This document shows positions 1 to 5,059 of a DNA stretch of 29,084 nt, one piece after another (position 1 is the stretch's first letter; every line of letters starts with the position of its first letter). Position numbers and translations under genes: made by a program. The DNA comes from CAZUEG01 sp043798775 (GTDB lineage: Bacteria; Patescibacteriota; Minisyncoccia; Minisyncoccales; GWA2-46-15), in assembly GCA_043798775.1 (NCBI GenBank), contig JAZDOL010000030.1, positions 1 to 29,084 on the forward strand, written 5' to 3'. Below the pieces are notes generated by a model. It was not told where the DNA came from and searched no databases. It saw only the letters and a program-made list of their open reading frames with translations.

Positions 1-5
1 ATTTC

Positions 6-54
6 GCTCCCGACGATGCGTGGGAGAAGATATCCGACCCATCAGATCGGGAGC
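6..54. repeat. Two-tier hairpin after the first minus-strand operon
   Basis: Arms GCTCCCGA (6-13) and TCGGGAGC (47-54) pair perfectly, with an inner TGGG/CCCA (21-24/38-41). It lies immediately beyond the stop of the minus-strand gene at 60-629. No U-tract follows on the minus strand within the window, so it may be a processing or stabilising hairpin rather than a full intrinsic terminator. A plus-strand reading frame also crosses it, but I could not connect it to a gene. Confidence 0.4.
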
Positions 55-59
55 TTCAT

Positions 60-629
60 TTACTCTTTGCAACAATTAATCAACTTAGTAACAATCCCTC
101 CCAGCTTACCCAAAAAATCAGTTCCTTCTTTATCGTGGACATCAAGCTGATTATCGGCAATTTTTTCCAACTCGGCATTCCCTTTATCGTTATCTGAACC
201 GATCCCTTCTTTCATACTAGGCATATCGGTTAATTTCAAATTAAGTCCCCAGAATAAAGAATATAGCTGATAGGCCTTATTAAATAAATCTTTCGCTTCA
301 TCTTTTTTCCCGCGGTCTAATTGTTTGGCGCCCACCTCAATCAGTCGCATCGTCGCCGCCAATAAGTGCTTAGAAATGCACCACACCTCGCCCTCCGGCT
401 CTTTAACAATTTTTCGTAACAGTTCCCCGCGGATTTTTCGCGCTTCGTTTAATAAATCAAAATATTCCGATTTTCCAGTTTTTGCGCCGGTAAAAAAGAA
501 GTGTTCCTCGATAGACACCAGGTTCATTATCGCAATCGATAAGTCCTCGTCTGATGACAAGTCAAGCATCCTGTCTTTACTGGATGTTACTTTTTCGATT
601 AATTTTTCTATTTCTTCCGGATTGCTCAT
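60..629 (-). CDS. Uncharacterised helical protein, third gene of a redox operon
   Basis: A 189-residue soluble protein with no signal peptide or membrane segment. It is almost entirely predicted helix, rich in Lys, Glu and Asp. Residues about 20-140 look like paired helices reminiscent of TPR-type or four-helix folds, with SKHLLAATMRLIEVGAKQLD and DEAKDLFNKAYQLYSLFWGL as clear amphipathic stretches. The C-terminal tail ends in a CC pair (INCCKE). It follows the CPLC membrane protein by only 4 bases on the same strand, so it is almost certainly co-transcribed with it and with the thioredoxin-like gene. I do not recognise the family. The short hydrophobic C-terminal helix (GKLGGIVTKLI) could dock to a membrane, which is inference. 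Confidence 0.75.
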   Translation of the reverse strand: MSNPEEIEKLIEKVTSSKDRMLDLSSDEDLSIAIMNLVSIEEHFFFTGAKTGKSEYFDLLNEARKIRGELLRKIVKEPEGEVWCISKHLLAATMRLIEVGAKQLDRGKKDEAKDLFNKAYQLYSLFWGLNLKLTDMPSMKEGIGSDNDKGNAELEKIADNQLDVHDKEGTDFLGKLGGIVTKLINCCKE

Positions 630-633
630 ATTT

Positions 634-1152
634 TTAGCAAGTGATTATTAGATAAGCGACAACGCTGGCGATTAAAAGTGACGAAACCGGAATAACCATC
701 TTTTGGTATGGGAAATAAACCTTTCCGTTATTTTTTTTCTTCAACCAGTTATTTAAAAAGACGCTAATAAGAAATACCAAGCTGCCGACGCCGATTCCAA
801 AAATTAAGCGATCCACTCCGCAAAACAGAGTATTAAGCGGATGGCCGATAATGTTCATTGTTTTTAAAGGGATAACCGTTATTGCGTACATTATAACGGT
901 AATAATTATCGGCAATAACCGGGATTTAATATTCTTTTTACCGAGCCAATCAAGAGTCCAAAAAATAAGAGAAATAACCAACCCACCAATCCATATTCCA
1001 GAAATAACATCATCTACTCCTAAGTAACGGGATAATCCAATTCCCGCGCCGACAGCGATCGTGCATAGCGGGCAAACCGCCAGCGCTTTGAATGGAAGAA
1101 TAATACCGGTTAGTAGAAACACGAATAAAGCGATAATGCGATTTTTTTTCAT
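634..1152 (-). CDS. Small multi-pass membrane protein with CPLC motif
   Basis: A 172-residue integral membrane protein. An N-terminal hydrophobic segment (about 6-25, signal-like, ending in FKALA) is directly followed by a C27-P-L-C30 pair. Four more hydrophobic helices follow, at roughly 48-68, 80-100, 114-136 and 152-171. A further Cys sits near 112. The adjacent gene encodes an anchored thioredoxin-fold protein with CPHC. The Cys pair at the outer membrane face makes a DsbB- or DsbD-like electron-transfer partner plausible, but the sequence is not recognisably DsbB, VKOR or CcdA. It lies 4 bases downstream of the thioredoxin-like gene and 4 bases upstream of the helical protein. Membrane nature is well supported; the redox role is inferred from the motif and context. 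Confidence 0.8.
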   Translation of the reverse strand: MKKNRIIALFVFLLTGIILPFKALAVCPLCTIAVGAGIGLSRYLGVDDVISGIWIGGLVISLIFWTLDWLGKKNIKSRLLPIIITVIMYAITVIPLKTMNIIGHPLNTLFCGVDRLIFGIGVGSLVFLISVFLNNWLKKKNNGKVYFPYQKMVIPVSSLLIASVVAYLIITC

Positions 1153-1156
1153 TATA

Positions 1157-1525
1157 TTAAAGATTATTAGGGTTAGTTATTGATTTGAAGAGATTAATGA
1201 TTTCTTCTTCACCAATATAGCACTTGCCGTCTTTCCATAACAGAGGAACGCCAATCTCCTGCTCATTGATTCCGCATTGTTTGGCTTTGTCTTGTAGGAT
1301 TTTCGCGTTAATCGGATTTTTATACACTTCAAATTTCCTCATCGGCACTGCTTTTTCGGTTTGATTATTGTTCATATATTCTTCAACAATCTTGCAGTGG
1401 GGGCAGGTATCGCCGTAAAAAAACAACGCCTGATTACTGTTTCTGTTTCTGCCGAGATAAATTAAAACGCCGATGATTGTCAAAACAACAAAAACGGCAA
1501 CAATTGATATTCTTTTCTTAGTCAT
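1157..1525 (-). CDS. Membrane-anchored thioredoxin/DsbA-like protein (CPHC)
   Basis: 122 residues. One N-terminal membrane helix (about 6-24) with positive residues before it predicts N-in, C-out topology. A compact thioredoxin-fold domain follows: strand QALFFYG, then active site C41-P-H-C44, then GVP with the expected cis-Pro near residue 94. CPHC is the dipeptide typical of oxidising DsbA-type enzymes, whereas thioredoxins usually have CGPC. Two additional Cys (84 and 102) lie in the C-terminal half. The domain is short compared with DsbA and lacks the inserted helical domain, so it is closer in size to a glutaredoxin. It is the first gene of the operon, with its own promoter at 1550-1578. 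Thiol-disulfide exchange outside the cytoplasmic membrane is the likely role. Confidence 0.85.
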   Translation of the reverse strand: MTKKRISIVAVFVVLTIIGVLIYLGRNRNSNQALFFYGDTCPHCKIVEEYMNNNQTEKAVPMRKFEVYKNPINAKILQDKAKQCGINEQEIGVPLLWKDGKCYIGEEEIINLFKSITNPNNL

Positions 1526-1549
1526 TTTTTAAAGTTAAGTTAATAATCA

Positions 1550-1578
1550 AGAATACAATAAATAAGTCCTTGTCGCAA
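1550..1578 (-). promoter_or_regulatory. Promoter of the thioredoxin-like operon
   Basis: On the minus strand TTGCGA (1573-1578), a 17-base spacer, and TATTCT (1550-1555). The predicted start lies near 1543, about 18 bases before the ATG at 1525. Sigma70-like by sequence only. Confidence 0.6.
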
Positions 1579-1609
1579 ATTATCGGGAGGAGCACGGACA
1601 TCAAAACAA

Positions 1610-1637
1610 TTGCTTTTCTCAATTTTTTGTTTATAAT
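1610..1637 (+). promoter_or_regulatory. Promoter of the tRNA cluster
   Basis: TTGCTT (1610-1615), a 16-base spacer and a perfect TATAAT (1632-1637). The first tRNA base is at 1643, only 6 bases past the -10, so transcription would begin at or within 1-2 bases of the mature tRNA 5' end. Confidence 0.75.
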
Positions 1638-1642
1638 ATAAC

Positions 1643-1714
1643 CGCGGAGTAGAGAAACAGTTATCTCGCGACTCTCATAAGGTCGAGAAGCACGTGCAAC
1701 TCGTGTCTCCGCAA
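1643..1714 (+). tRNA. tRNA-Met(CAT), initiator-like, with atypical elbow
   Basis: Cloverleaf by hand: acceptor CGCGGAG/CTCCGCA (1643-1649/1707-1713) with a first-pair C-A mismatch, the hallmark of bacterial initiator tRNA. D stem GAGA/TCTC. Anticodon stem CGACT/GGTCG with loop CTCATAA (anticodon 1676-1678 = CAT). A 4-base variable region. T stem GCACG/CGTGT with loop TGCAACT. Discriminator A at 1714, followed by CCG, so CCA is not encoded. Oddities: the D loop (AACAGTTA) has a single G instead of GG; the T loop has G where the Psi55 uridine should be; and the anticodon stem lacks the three consecutive G-C pairs of classical initiators. A degenerate or tRNA-like RNA is possible, but the C-A pair, the intact stems and the promoter directly upstream argue for a working initiator. 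Confidence 0.7.
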
Positions 1715-1765
1715 CCGTATTAAAAGGAGAGACCTCCGAAGGATGAGTTAATTTGGTTTTATTCT

Positions 1766-1840
1766 GCCGGCGTAGCTCAGTGGTAGAGCGAAGGACTCAT
1801 AAGCCTTAGGCCGGAGGTTCGATTCCTCTCGCCGGTACCA
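1766..1840 (+). tRNA. tRNA(CAT): elongator Met or lysidine-type Ile2
   Basis: Acceptor GCCGGCG/CGCCGGT (1766-1772/1830-1836, first pair G-U). D arm GCTC/GAGC. Anticodon stem AAGGA/GCCTT (one A-G mismatch next to the loop). Loop CTCATAA with anticodon CAT, variable region AGGCC, T stem GGAGG/CCTCT with loop TTCGATT. ACCA is encoded (1837-1840). The paired first position excludes an initiator. Elongator Met and Ile2, which is read after lysidine modification, cannot be told apart safely by eye. It is co-oriented with the initiator-like tRNA 51 bases upstream and with tRNA-Asp 11 bases downstream. Confidence 0.9.
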
Positions 1841-1851
1841 GGGAAATATTT

Positions 1852-1927
1852 GCGGGCGTAGCTTAGCCCGGTTCAAAGCGCCTACCTGTCACGTAGGAGA
1901 TCGCGGGTTCAAATCCCGCCGCCCGCG
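1852..1927 (+). tRNA. tRNA-Asp(GTC)
   Basis: Acceptor GCGGGCG/CGCCCGC (1852-1858/1920-1926), D stem GCTT/AAGC, anticodon stem CCTAC/GTAGG with loop CTGTCAC (anticodon GTC), T stem GCGGG/CCCGC with loop TTCAAAT, and discriminator G as expected for tRNA-Asp. CCA is not encoded (CTA follows). The 3' end (1906-1928) is partly duplicated at 2019-2032 and 2919-2939, as if this gene had served as an integration target. Confidence 0.93.
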
Positions 1928-2212
1928 CTATCCTTCACCAAAGGTTACGGAATAGCAAGCCATCTTGGTGGTCATGATAAATACGATTCTCGGCCGTCCG
2001 AAGTCTTGACGAAGGAGGCCCGCCGCCCGCGCACTTCGATAAAACTCAGTGCAAGCCACGTAATAAGCTTGCATTCTGCAAGATTGAACTCGGCTGTCGC
2101 GTGTGGTAAGCCGCGCCGAACCATTACGCGACGCCATCCAACACAAAACCTCCTTCGGGAGATTTTTACGTCTTCACTACACCAAACCCACTAAGCGGGA
2201 CTAGATAATCTT
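1928..2212 (+). ncRNA. GC-rich structured stretch between tRNA-Asp and terminator, unidentified
   Basis: About 285 bases without a convincing gene, clearly richer in GC than its surroundings and lying in the tRNA transcription unit before an intrinsic terminator. It can form a 9-bp long-range helix CGAAGGAGG/CCTCCTTCG (2010-2018/2149-2157). This encloses TGCAAGC/GCTTGCA (2050-2056/2067-2073) and GTCGCGT/ACGCGAC (2096-2102/2126-2132). A small CCTT/AAGG hairpin lies at 1932-1944. I looked for RNase P RNA, tmRNA, SRP RNA and 6S signatures and saw none. Short ORFs on both strands have unlikely composition. It may be a structured RNA, or debris of an element inserted at the tRNA. Confidence 0.4.
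2019..2032 (+). repeat. 14-base copy of the tRNA-Asp 3' end
   Basis: The 14 bases CCCGCCGCCCGCGC are identical to 1915-1928, the 3' side of the T stem, the acceptor strand and the discriminator of tRNA-Asp, in the same orientation. The copy lies about 100 bases downstream. Confidence 0.7.
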
Positions 2213-2241
2213 ACAACGAGGCCGGGTCTTGTTGTTTTTTT
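2213..2241 (+). terminator. Intrinsic terminator of the tRNA transcription unit
   Basis: Arms ACAACGAG (2213-2220) and CTTGTTGT (2228-2235) with loop GCCGGGT, followed by a run of T (2235-2241). Confidence 0.8.
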
Positions 2242-2246
2242 GTTTA

Positions 2247-2274
2247 TTGTTATTATTTCTATTTCTGATATATT
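2247..2274 (+). promoter_or_regulatory. Promoter of the MntA/HepT-like pair
   Basis: TTGTTA (2247-2252), a 16-base spacer, TATATT (2269-2274), with an upstream TGA giving an extended -10. The predicted start near 2281 leaves only a leader of about 9 bases before the ATG at 2290. Confidence 0.55.
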
Positions 2275-2289
2275 TAAGAAAAAGAAACT

Positions 2290-2580
2290 ATGAATAAAGA
2301 AGAAGTAAAAGAGAAGATAGGCCTTGAAATCGATTTTTTAAGAGAAAAATACCACATTGAACGAATAGGTGTTTTTGGTTCTGTTGCCAGAGACGAAAAC
2401 AATGAGAAAAGCGATATTGATATTTTGGTTGATTTTAGCACTCCGATCGGTTTTTTCGACTTCATACGATTGGAAACCTTCTTGAGTAAAATTCTTGGCA
2501 AGGAAGTTGACTTGATCTCTCGGAGGGCCCTTAAACCGTCGATTAAGGAAGATGTTTTAAGGGAAACAATTTATGTCTAA
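2290..2580 (+). CDS. mntA: MntA-like minimal nucleotidyltransferase antitoxin
   Basis: 96 residues, the usual size of a minimal (MNT) nucleotidyltransferase. The family signature GSVAR, then SDIDILVDF, is present (residues about 30-49), with both catalytic Asp of DID. A third acidic position lies in the strand KEVDLIS. In characterised MntA-HepT systems this protein transfers AMP to a tyrosine of the partner HEPN ribonuclease and so silences it; that activity is inferred here from both partners' motifs. Its last 8 bases overlap the start of the HEPN gene, the usual coupled arrangement. The pair lies between partial copies of the tRNA-Asp 3' end, suggesting arrival as a small island. Confidence 0.9.
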   Translation: MNKEEVKEKIGLEIDFLREKYHIERIGVFGSVARDENNEKSDIDILVDFSTPIGFFDFIRLETFLSKILGKEVDLISRRALKPSIKEDVLRETIYV

Positions 2581-2914
2581 AAGAAATCCGAAACTGTATC
2601 TGGAAGATATTAAAGAAGCGATTGATAAGATAGAGAAATACACCTCGGATTTGTCTTTTGAGGAATTTGTCCAGAATATAATGGCGATAGACGCGGTGAT
2701 AAGGAATTTAACGGTGATTGGCGAAGCGGCAAAGAATATTCCCGAAAAAGTAAAAATGGAAAACCCCGATGTTTTATGGAACGAAGCGATTGGGATGAGG
2801 AACAAGGCAATTCATGAATATTTTGGCATTGACGAAGAGATTTTATGGAAAACAATAGAAGAAGATTTACCCATTTTTAGAAAGCAAATTCTTGGGCTGA
2901 TTGAGAAACCATAA
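2573..2914 (+). CDS. hepT: HepT-like HEPN-domain ribonuclease toxin (DUF86)
   Basis: 113 residues, all-helical, matching DUF86/HepT toxins in length and pattern. The catalytic signature RNKAIHEY (near residue 77) fits RX4HXY exactly: Arg and His form the ribonuclease site, and the Tyr is the residue AMPylated by MntA in studied systems. Other family features are the N-terminal YLEDIKEAIDKIEKYT helix and the GEAAKNIP segment. It is translationally coupled to the antitoxin gene upstream by an 8-base overlap. The stop codon is 4 bases before a degenerate copy of the tRNA-Asp 3' end, and a terminator follows at 2963. All key residues are intact, so the toxin is probably active when unmodified. 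Confidence 0.9.
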   Translation: MSKRNPKLYLEDIKEAIDKIEKYTSDLSFEEFVQNIMAIDAVIRNLTVIGEAAKNIPEKVKMENPDVLWNEAIGMRNKAIHEYFGIDEEILWKTIEEDLPIFRKQILGLIEKP

Positions 2915-2918
2915 CTTA

Positions 2919-2939
2919 GGTTCAAATTCTGCCGTCCGC
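2919..2939 (+). repeat. Degenerate copy of the tRNA-Asp T arm and 3' acceptor strand
   Basis: By hand alignment 18 of 21 bases match 1906-1926 of tRNA-Asp (GGTTCAAAT, then GCCG and CCGC blocks; all three differences are C to T). It has the same orientation and begins 4 bases after the HepT stop. It looks like the far attachment site of an element inserted at tRNA-Asp. Confidence 0.65.
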
Positions 2940-2962
2940 TCTTCGTTTATTTAATTCAAAAG

Positions 2963-2992
2963 CGCTACGACAATAGCGGTTTTTCTTTTTTG
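2963..2992 (+). terminator. Terminator of the MntA/HepT pair
   Basis: CGCTA (2963-2967) pairs with TAGCG (2974-2978), followed by GTTTTTCTTTTTT. Confidence 0.7.
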
Positions 2993-3006
2993 TGCTATAA
3001 GTAAAT

Positions 3007-3127
3007 TATAATATTTTTTTAAGGTATTTCGCTCAGTGGGGCATTAAACCCCGCCGAGCGACCAAAAGAGTAACCTCCTTTGGAATCCTCATTATTTAGT
3101 TCCCCGCGGCAAACTGCGGGGTATAAC
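3007..3127 (+). promoter_or_regulatory. TATAAT box and hairpin-rich leader before the second nucleotidyltransferase module
   Basis: A perfect TATAAT (3007-3012) without a good -35 is followed by a stem CGCTC/GAGCG that also brings GGGG and CCCC together (about 3030-3060). A second hairpin, CCCCGC/GCGGGG, lies near 3102-3121. I see no gene before the ATG at 3142. The role of the hairpins is unknown. Confidence 0.35.
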
Positions 3128-3141
3128 CAAATAATTAAGAT

Positions 3142-3309
3142 ATGGGAAAGGATAAATTAGCGAAAAAACAGCCACAGAAAATACAAAACGAGATTTTCAG
3201 AAAAATGTCCGCCGAAAAGAAAATAAAAATGGTTAGCCATTTTTTTGAATTTGGGAAAAAACTAAACAAATTAAATGGAAATAGAAAACCTTCTTATAAA
3301 AATAGCTGA
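3142..3309 (+). CDS. 55-residue basic partner protein upstream of nucleotidyltransferase
   Basis: A small ORF starting MGKDKLAKKQPQK and continuing MSAEKKIKMVSHFFEFGKKL, with a strongly basic N-terminus and one amphipathic helix. It overlaps the next gene by 35 bases in another reading frame, as expected for translational coupling. Small helical proteins of the pattern MS(A/P)E+K...F+xGRxL are, as I recall, common directly upstream of DUF6036-type nucleotidyltransferases, which supports this being a real gene and a toxin-antitoxin-like partner. That comparison is from memory of the family, not a search. The tail RKPSYKNS lies in the overlap and may be less constrained. Confidence 0.6.
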   Translation: MGKDKLAKKQPQKIQNEIFRKMSAEKKIKMVSHFFEFGKKLNKLNGNRKPSYKNS

Positions 3310-3832
3310 TATATTAGAAGACCTTAAAATCCCCTATATTATAACTGGCGGGATGGCTGTTTCTGTCTGGGGCAGACCACGCTATACGGCAGACATTGAT
3401 ATTGTTGTTGAAATGATTCCTCAAAATATAAATCTATTGGCTAAAAAACTTTTAACCATAGATAAAGATGCATACATTTCAGAAGAAGCAATGCAAGAAG
3501 CGTTAAAAAATAAAGGGGAATTCAATTTTATTCACCCACAAAGCGGATTAAAAGTGGATTTCTGGGTTATAGGAGACAATTTTGAAAAACAAAAAATAAA
3601 AAGAGGAATTTATAAGAAAATTGATAATGCAAGAGTATGTTTTTCTTCACCAGAAGATTTAATCTTGAGCAAGTTACAGTGGTACAAAATATCGCCCTCA
3701 GATAGACACATAGACGACATAAAATCAGTTCTTGAAATTTCTGGCAAGGGGTTAGACAAAAAATATCTTAGAAATTGGATTAGAAAATTGGGACTGGAAG
3801 AAATTATAAAAGAAGAAAACATCAGTGTCTAA
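3275..3832 (+). CDS. Nucleotidyltransferase-fold protein (DUF6036/AbiEii-like)
   Basis: 185 residues. The pol-beta nucleotidyltransferase motif reads GGMAVSVWGRPRYTADIDIV (residues about 25-44): the GG turn, then the metal-binding DID. A third carboxylate follows in the strand GLKVDFWV. The C-terminal half, SPEDLILSKLQWYK followed by a helical region ending in LRNWIRKLG, matches the layout of DUF6036/AbiEii-type proteins. These often behave as toxins or antitoxin-like partners in defence or toxin-antitoxin pairs; the exact role here is not known. It overlaps the 55-residue ORF by 35 bases. Its codons look more AT-rich than those of pheS or gyrB, consistent with transfer. A hairpin with a T-run closes the module at 3875-3911. 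Confidence 0.85.
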   Translation: MEIENLLIKIADILEDLKIPYIITGGMAVSVWGRPRYTADIDIVVEMIPQNINLLAKKLLTIDKDAYISEEAMQEALKNKGEFNFIHPQSGLKVDFWVIGDNFEKQKIKRGIYKKIDNARVCFSSPEDLILSKLQWYKISPSDRHIDDIKSVLEISGKGLDKKYLRNWIRKLGLEEIIKEENISV

Positions 3833-3847
3833 TAATGTGCGACGCGA

Positions 3848-3911
3848 GATTGAGGCGAGGCCTCAATCCGGGATAATTCACGACCCGCGCGGTCGTGAAT
3901 TGTTGTTTTTA
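3848..3911 (+). terminator. Double hairpin terminator after the nucleotidyltransferase gene
   Basis: First stem GATTGAGGC/GCCTCAATC (3848-3856/3860-3868). Second stem AATTCACGACC/GGTCGTGAATT (3875-3885/3891-3901), perfect over 11 bp, followed by GTTGTTTTTA. It separates the accessory module from pheS. A short ORF running across it is not credible as a gene. Confidence 0.75.
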
Positions 3912-3971
3912 TCAGTAATTCATCATTTATCAATCTTAAATTTTAATTCAGTTTATCCCCAGTTTTTTGAC

Positions 3972-4000
3972 TTGATTGCGCGAGTAAATAGAGGTACAAT
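3972..4000 (+). promoter_or_regulatory. Promoter of pheS-pheT
   Basis: TTGATT (3972-3977), a 17-base spacer and TACAAT (3995-4000). The predicted start is near 4007, about 18 bases before the chosen pheS ATG. Confidence 0.7.
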
Positions 4001-4024
4001 ATATGATTGAGATTATGTATTTCG

Positions 4025-5059
4025 ATGGCGAATATTGATCCGGAAAACATTAGAAAAGATGCCATAGAGGCAATCGATAAAGCCGTAACTTTACCAGAAT
4101 TAGACGAGGTTTTTCGGCTATATCTCGGACGGAAAGGGATTATAAGATCCTTGTTTTTGAAAATGGGCGATTTAGCTTCGGAAGAACGCAAAGAATACGG
4201 CTGGCTTATTAACGAATTACAGATAATTGTTGAAAAACAATTAAAGGAAAAACAAGAGAAACTGAACCGAGTCGCATTGGACAAAAGACTTGAGAAACAA
4301 ACGGAATCACTTGGTCTTGATGTTCCCAAAATTGGCCATCTGCATCCGATCAGTCAAACGATTCGAATGATGAATAAAATGTTTTTCGAAATGGGGTTCA
4401 GCGTGATGGACGGCCCGGAAATTGAAACCGACGAGTATTGTTTTAAAAGAATGAATGTTCCCGAAAACCATCCGGCGCGTGATATGCAAGACACGATTTA
4501 TATCAATGAACCGAATTTGCTTTTAAGAACGCAAACCTCGTCAATTGAGGCGCGGCTTCTTGAAGATTACAAGCCACCATTTAAAGCAGTTTGCCCTGGC
4601 CGGGTTTATCGCAACGAGAAAATGAATAAAAGCAATCATTTTATTTTCCACCATTATCAAGGTGTCGTAGTTTTAAGGGAAATAACAATGAAGGATTTAT
4701 TCGGCACCCTCGACCGCTTATTCAAAAAAATGTACGGTGACAAGGCGATTGTTCGTTACCGCAACAAATATTATCCCGAAGTGGAGCCGGGAGTCGGACC
4801 GGATATGCAGTGTTTCAATTGTCATGGCAAGGGATGCTCGGTTTGTAAAGGCGTTGGTTGGATTGAAATGGGCGGGGCGGGAATTATTCATCCTAATGTA
4901 TTAAAGATGGCAGGGATTGATCCCCAAAAATGGCATGGTTTTGCGTTCGGGCTTGGATTGGACCGGTGGGTGATGGCAAAGTATAAAATTGTCGACATTC
5001 GTACTCTTTTAGGAGGCAACTTGGCGTATAAACCACACGAGAATGAAAATACTTTATAG
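4025..5059 (+). CDS. pheS: Phenylalanyl-tRNA synthetase alpha subunit
   Basis: 344 residues from the ATG at 4025. I prefer it to the in-frame TTG at 4007, which would coincide with the predicted transcription start and add six residues atypical of the family. Class II catalytic core: N-terminal coiled coil (about 1-85), HPARDMQDT (about 145), motif 2 around GRVYRNE, and the motif 3 region GFAFGLGLDRWVMAKY near residue 315. A CxxC...CxxC knuckle (CFNCHGKGCSVC, about 253-264) precedes GGAGIIHPNVL, as in many PheS. Oddity: the usual FHQxEG of motif 2, which contributes Gln and Glu to substrate binding, reads FHHYQG. The enzyme forms an alpha2-beta2 tetramer with PheT, whose gene overlaps the last 17 bases. 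Confidence 0.97.
   Translation: MANIDPENIRKDAIEAIDKAVTLPELDEVFRLYLGRKGIIRSLFLKMGDLASEERKEYGWLINELQIIVEKQLKEKQEKLNRVALDKRLEKQTESLGLDVPKIGHLHPISQTIRMMNKMFFEMGFSVMDGPEIETDEYCFKRMNVPENHPARDMQDTIYINEPNLLLRTQTSSIEARLLEDYKPPFKAVCPGRVYRNEKMNKSNHFIFHHYQGVVVLREITMKDLFGTLDRLFKKMYGDKAIVRYRNKYYPEVEPGVGPDMQCFNCHGKGCSVCKGVGWIEMGGAGIIHPNVLKMAGIDPQKWHGFAFGLGLDRWVMAKYKIVDIRTLLGGNLAYKPHENENTL

Noticed and set aside
1..198. Open plus-strand frame reading FAPDDAWEKISDPSDREL at the window start
   Set aside because: The first 18 residues look protein-like, but the frame then runs 140 bases antisense into a well-supported minus-strand gene; no start is visible, so I could not support it.
1928..2194. Short ORFs on both strands in the GC-rich stretch after tRNA-Asp
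   Set aside because: Arg/Ser/Thr-rich composition, no family resemblance, and strong RNA-like pairing in the same bases make coding unlikely.
3825..4010. 61-codon ORF between the nucleotidyltransferase gene and pheS
   Set aside because: It runs through two perfect hairpins, a terminator and the pheS promoter, so it is not credible as a gene.
4003..4038. Possible 11-codon leader peptide (MIEIMYFDGEY) before pheS
   Set aside because: Only one Phe codon, it overlaps the pheS start, and no terminator lies between promoter and gene, so Phe attenuation is not supported.
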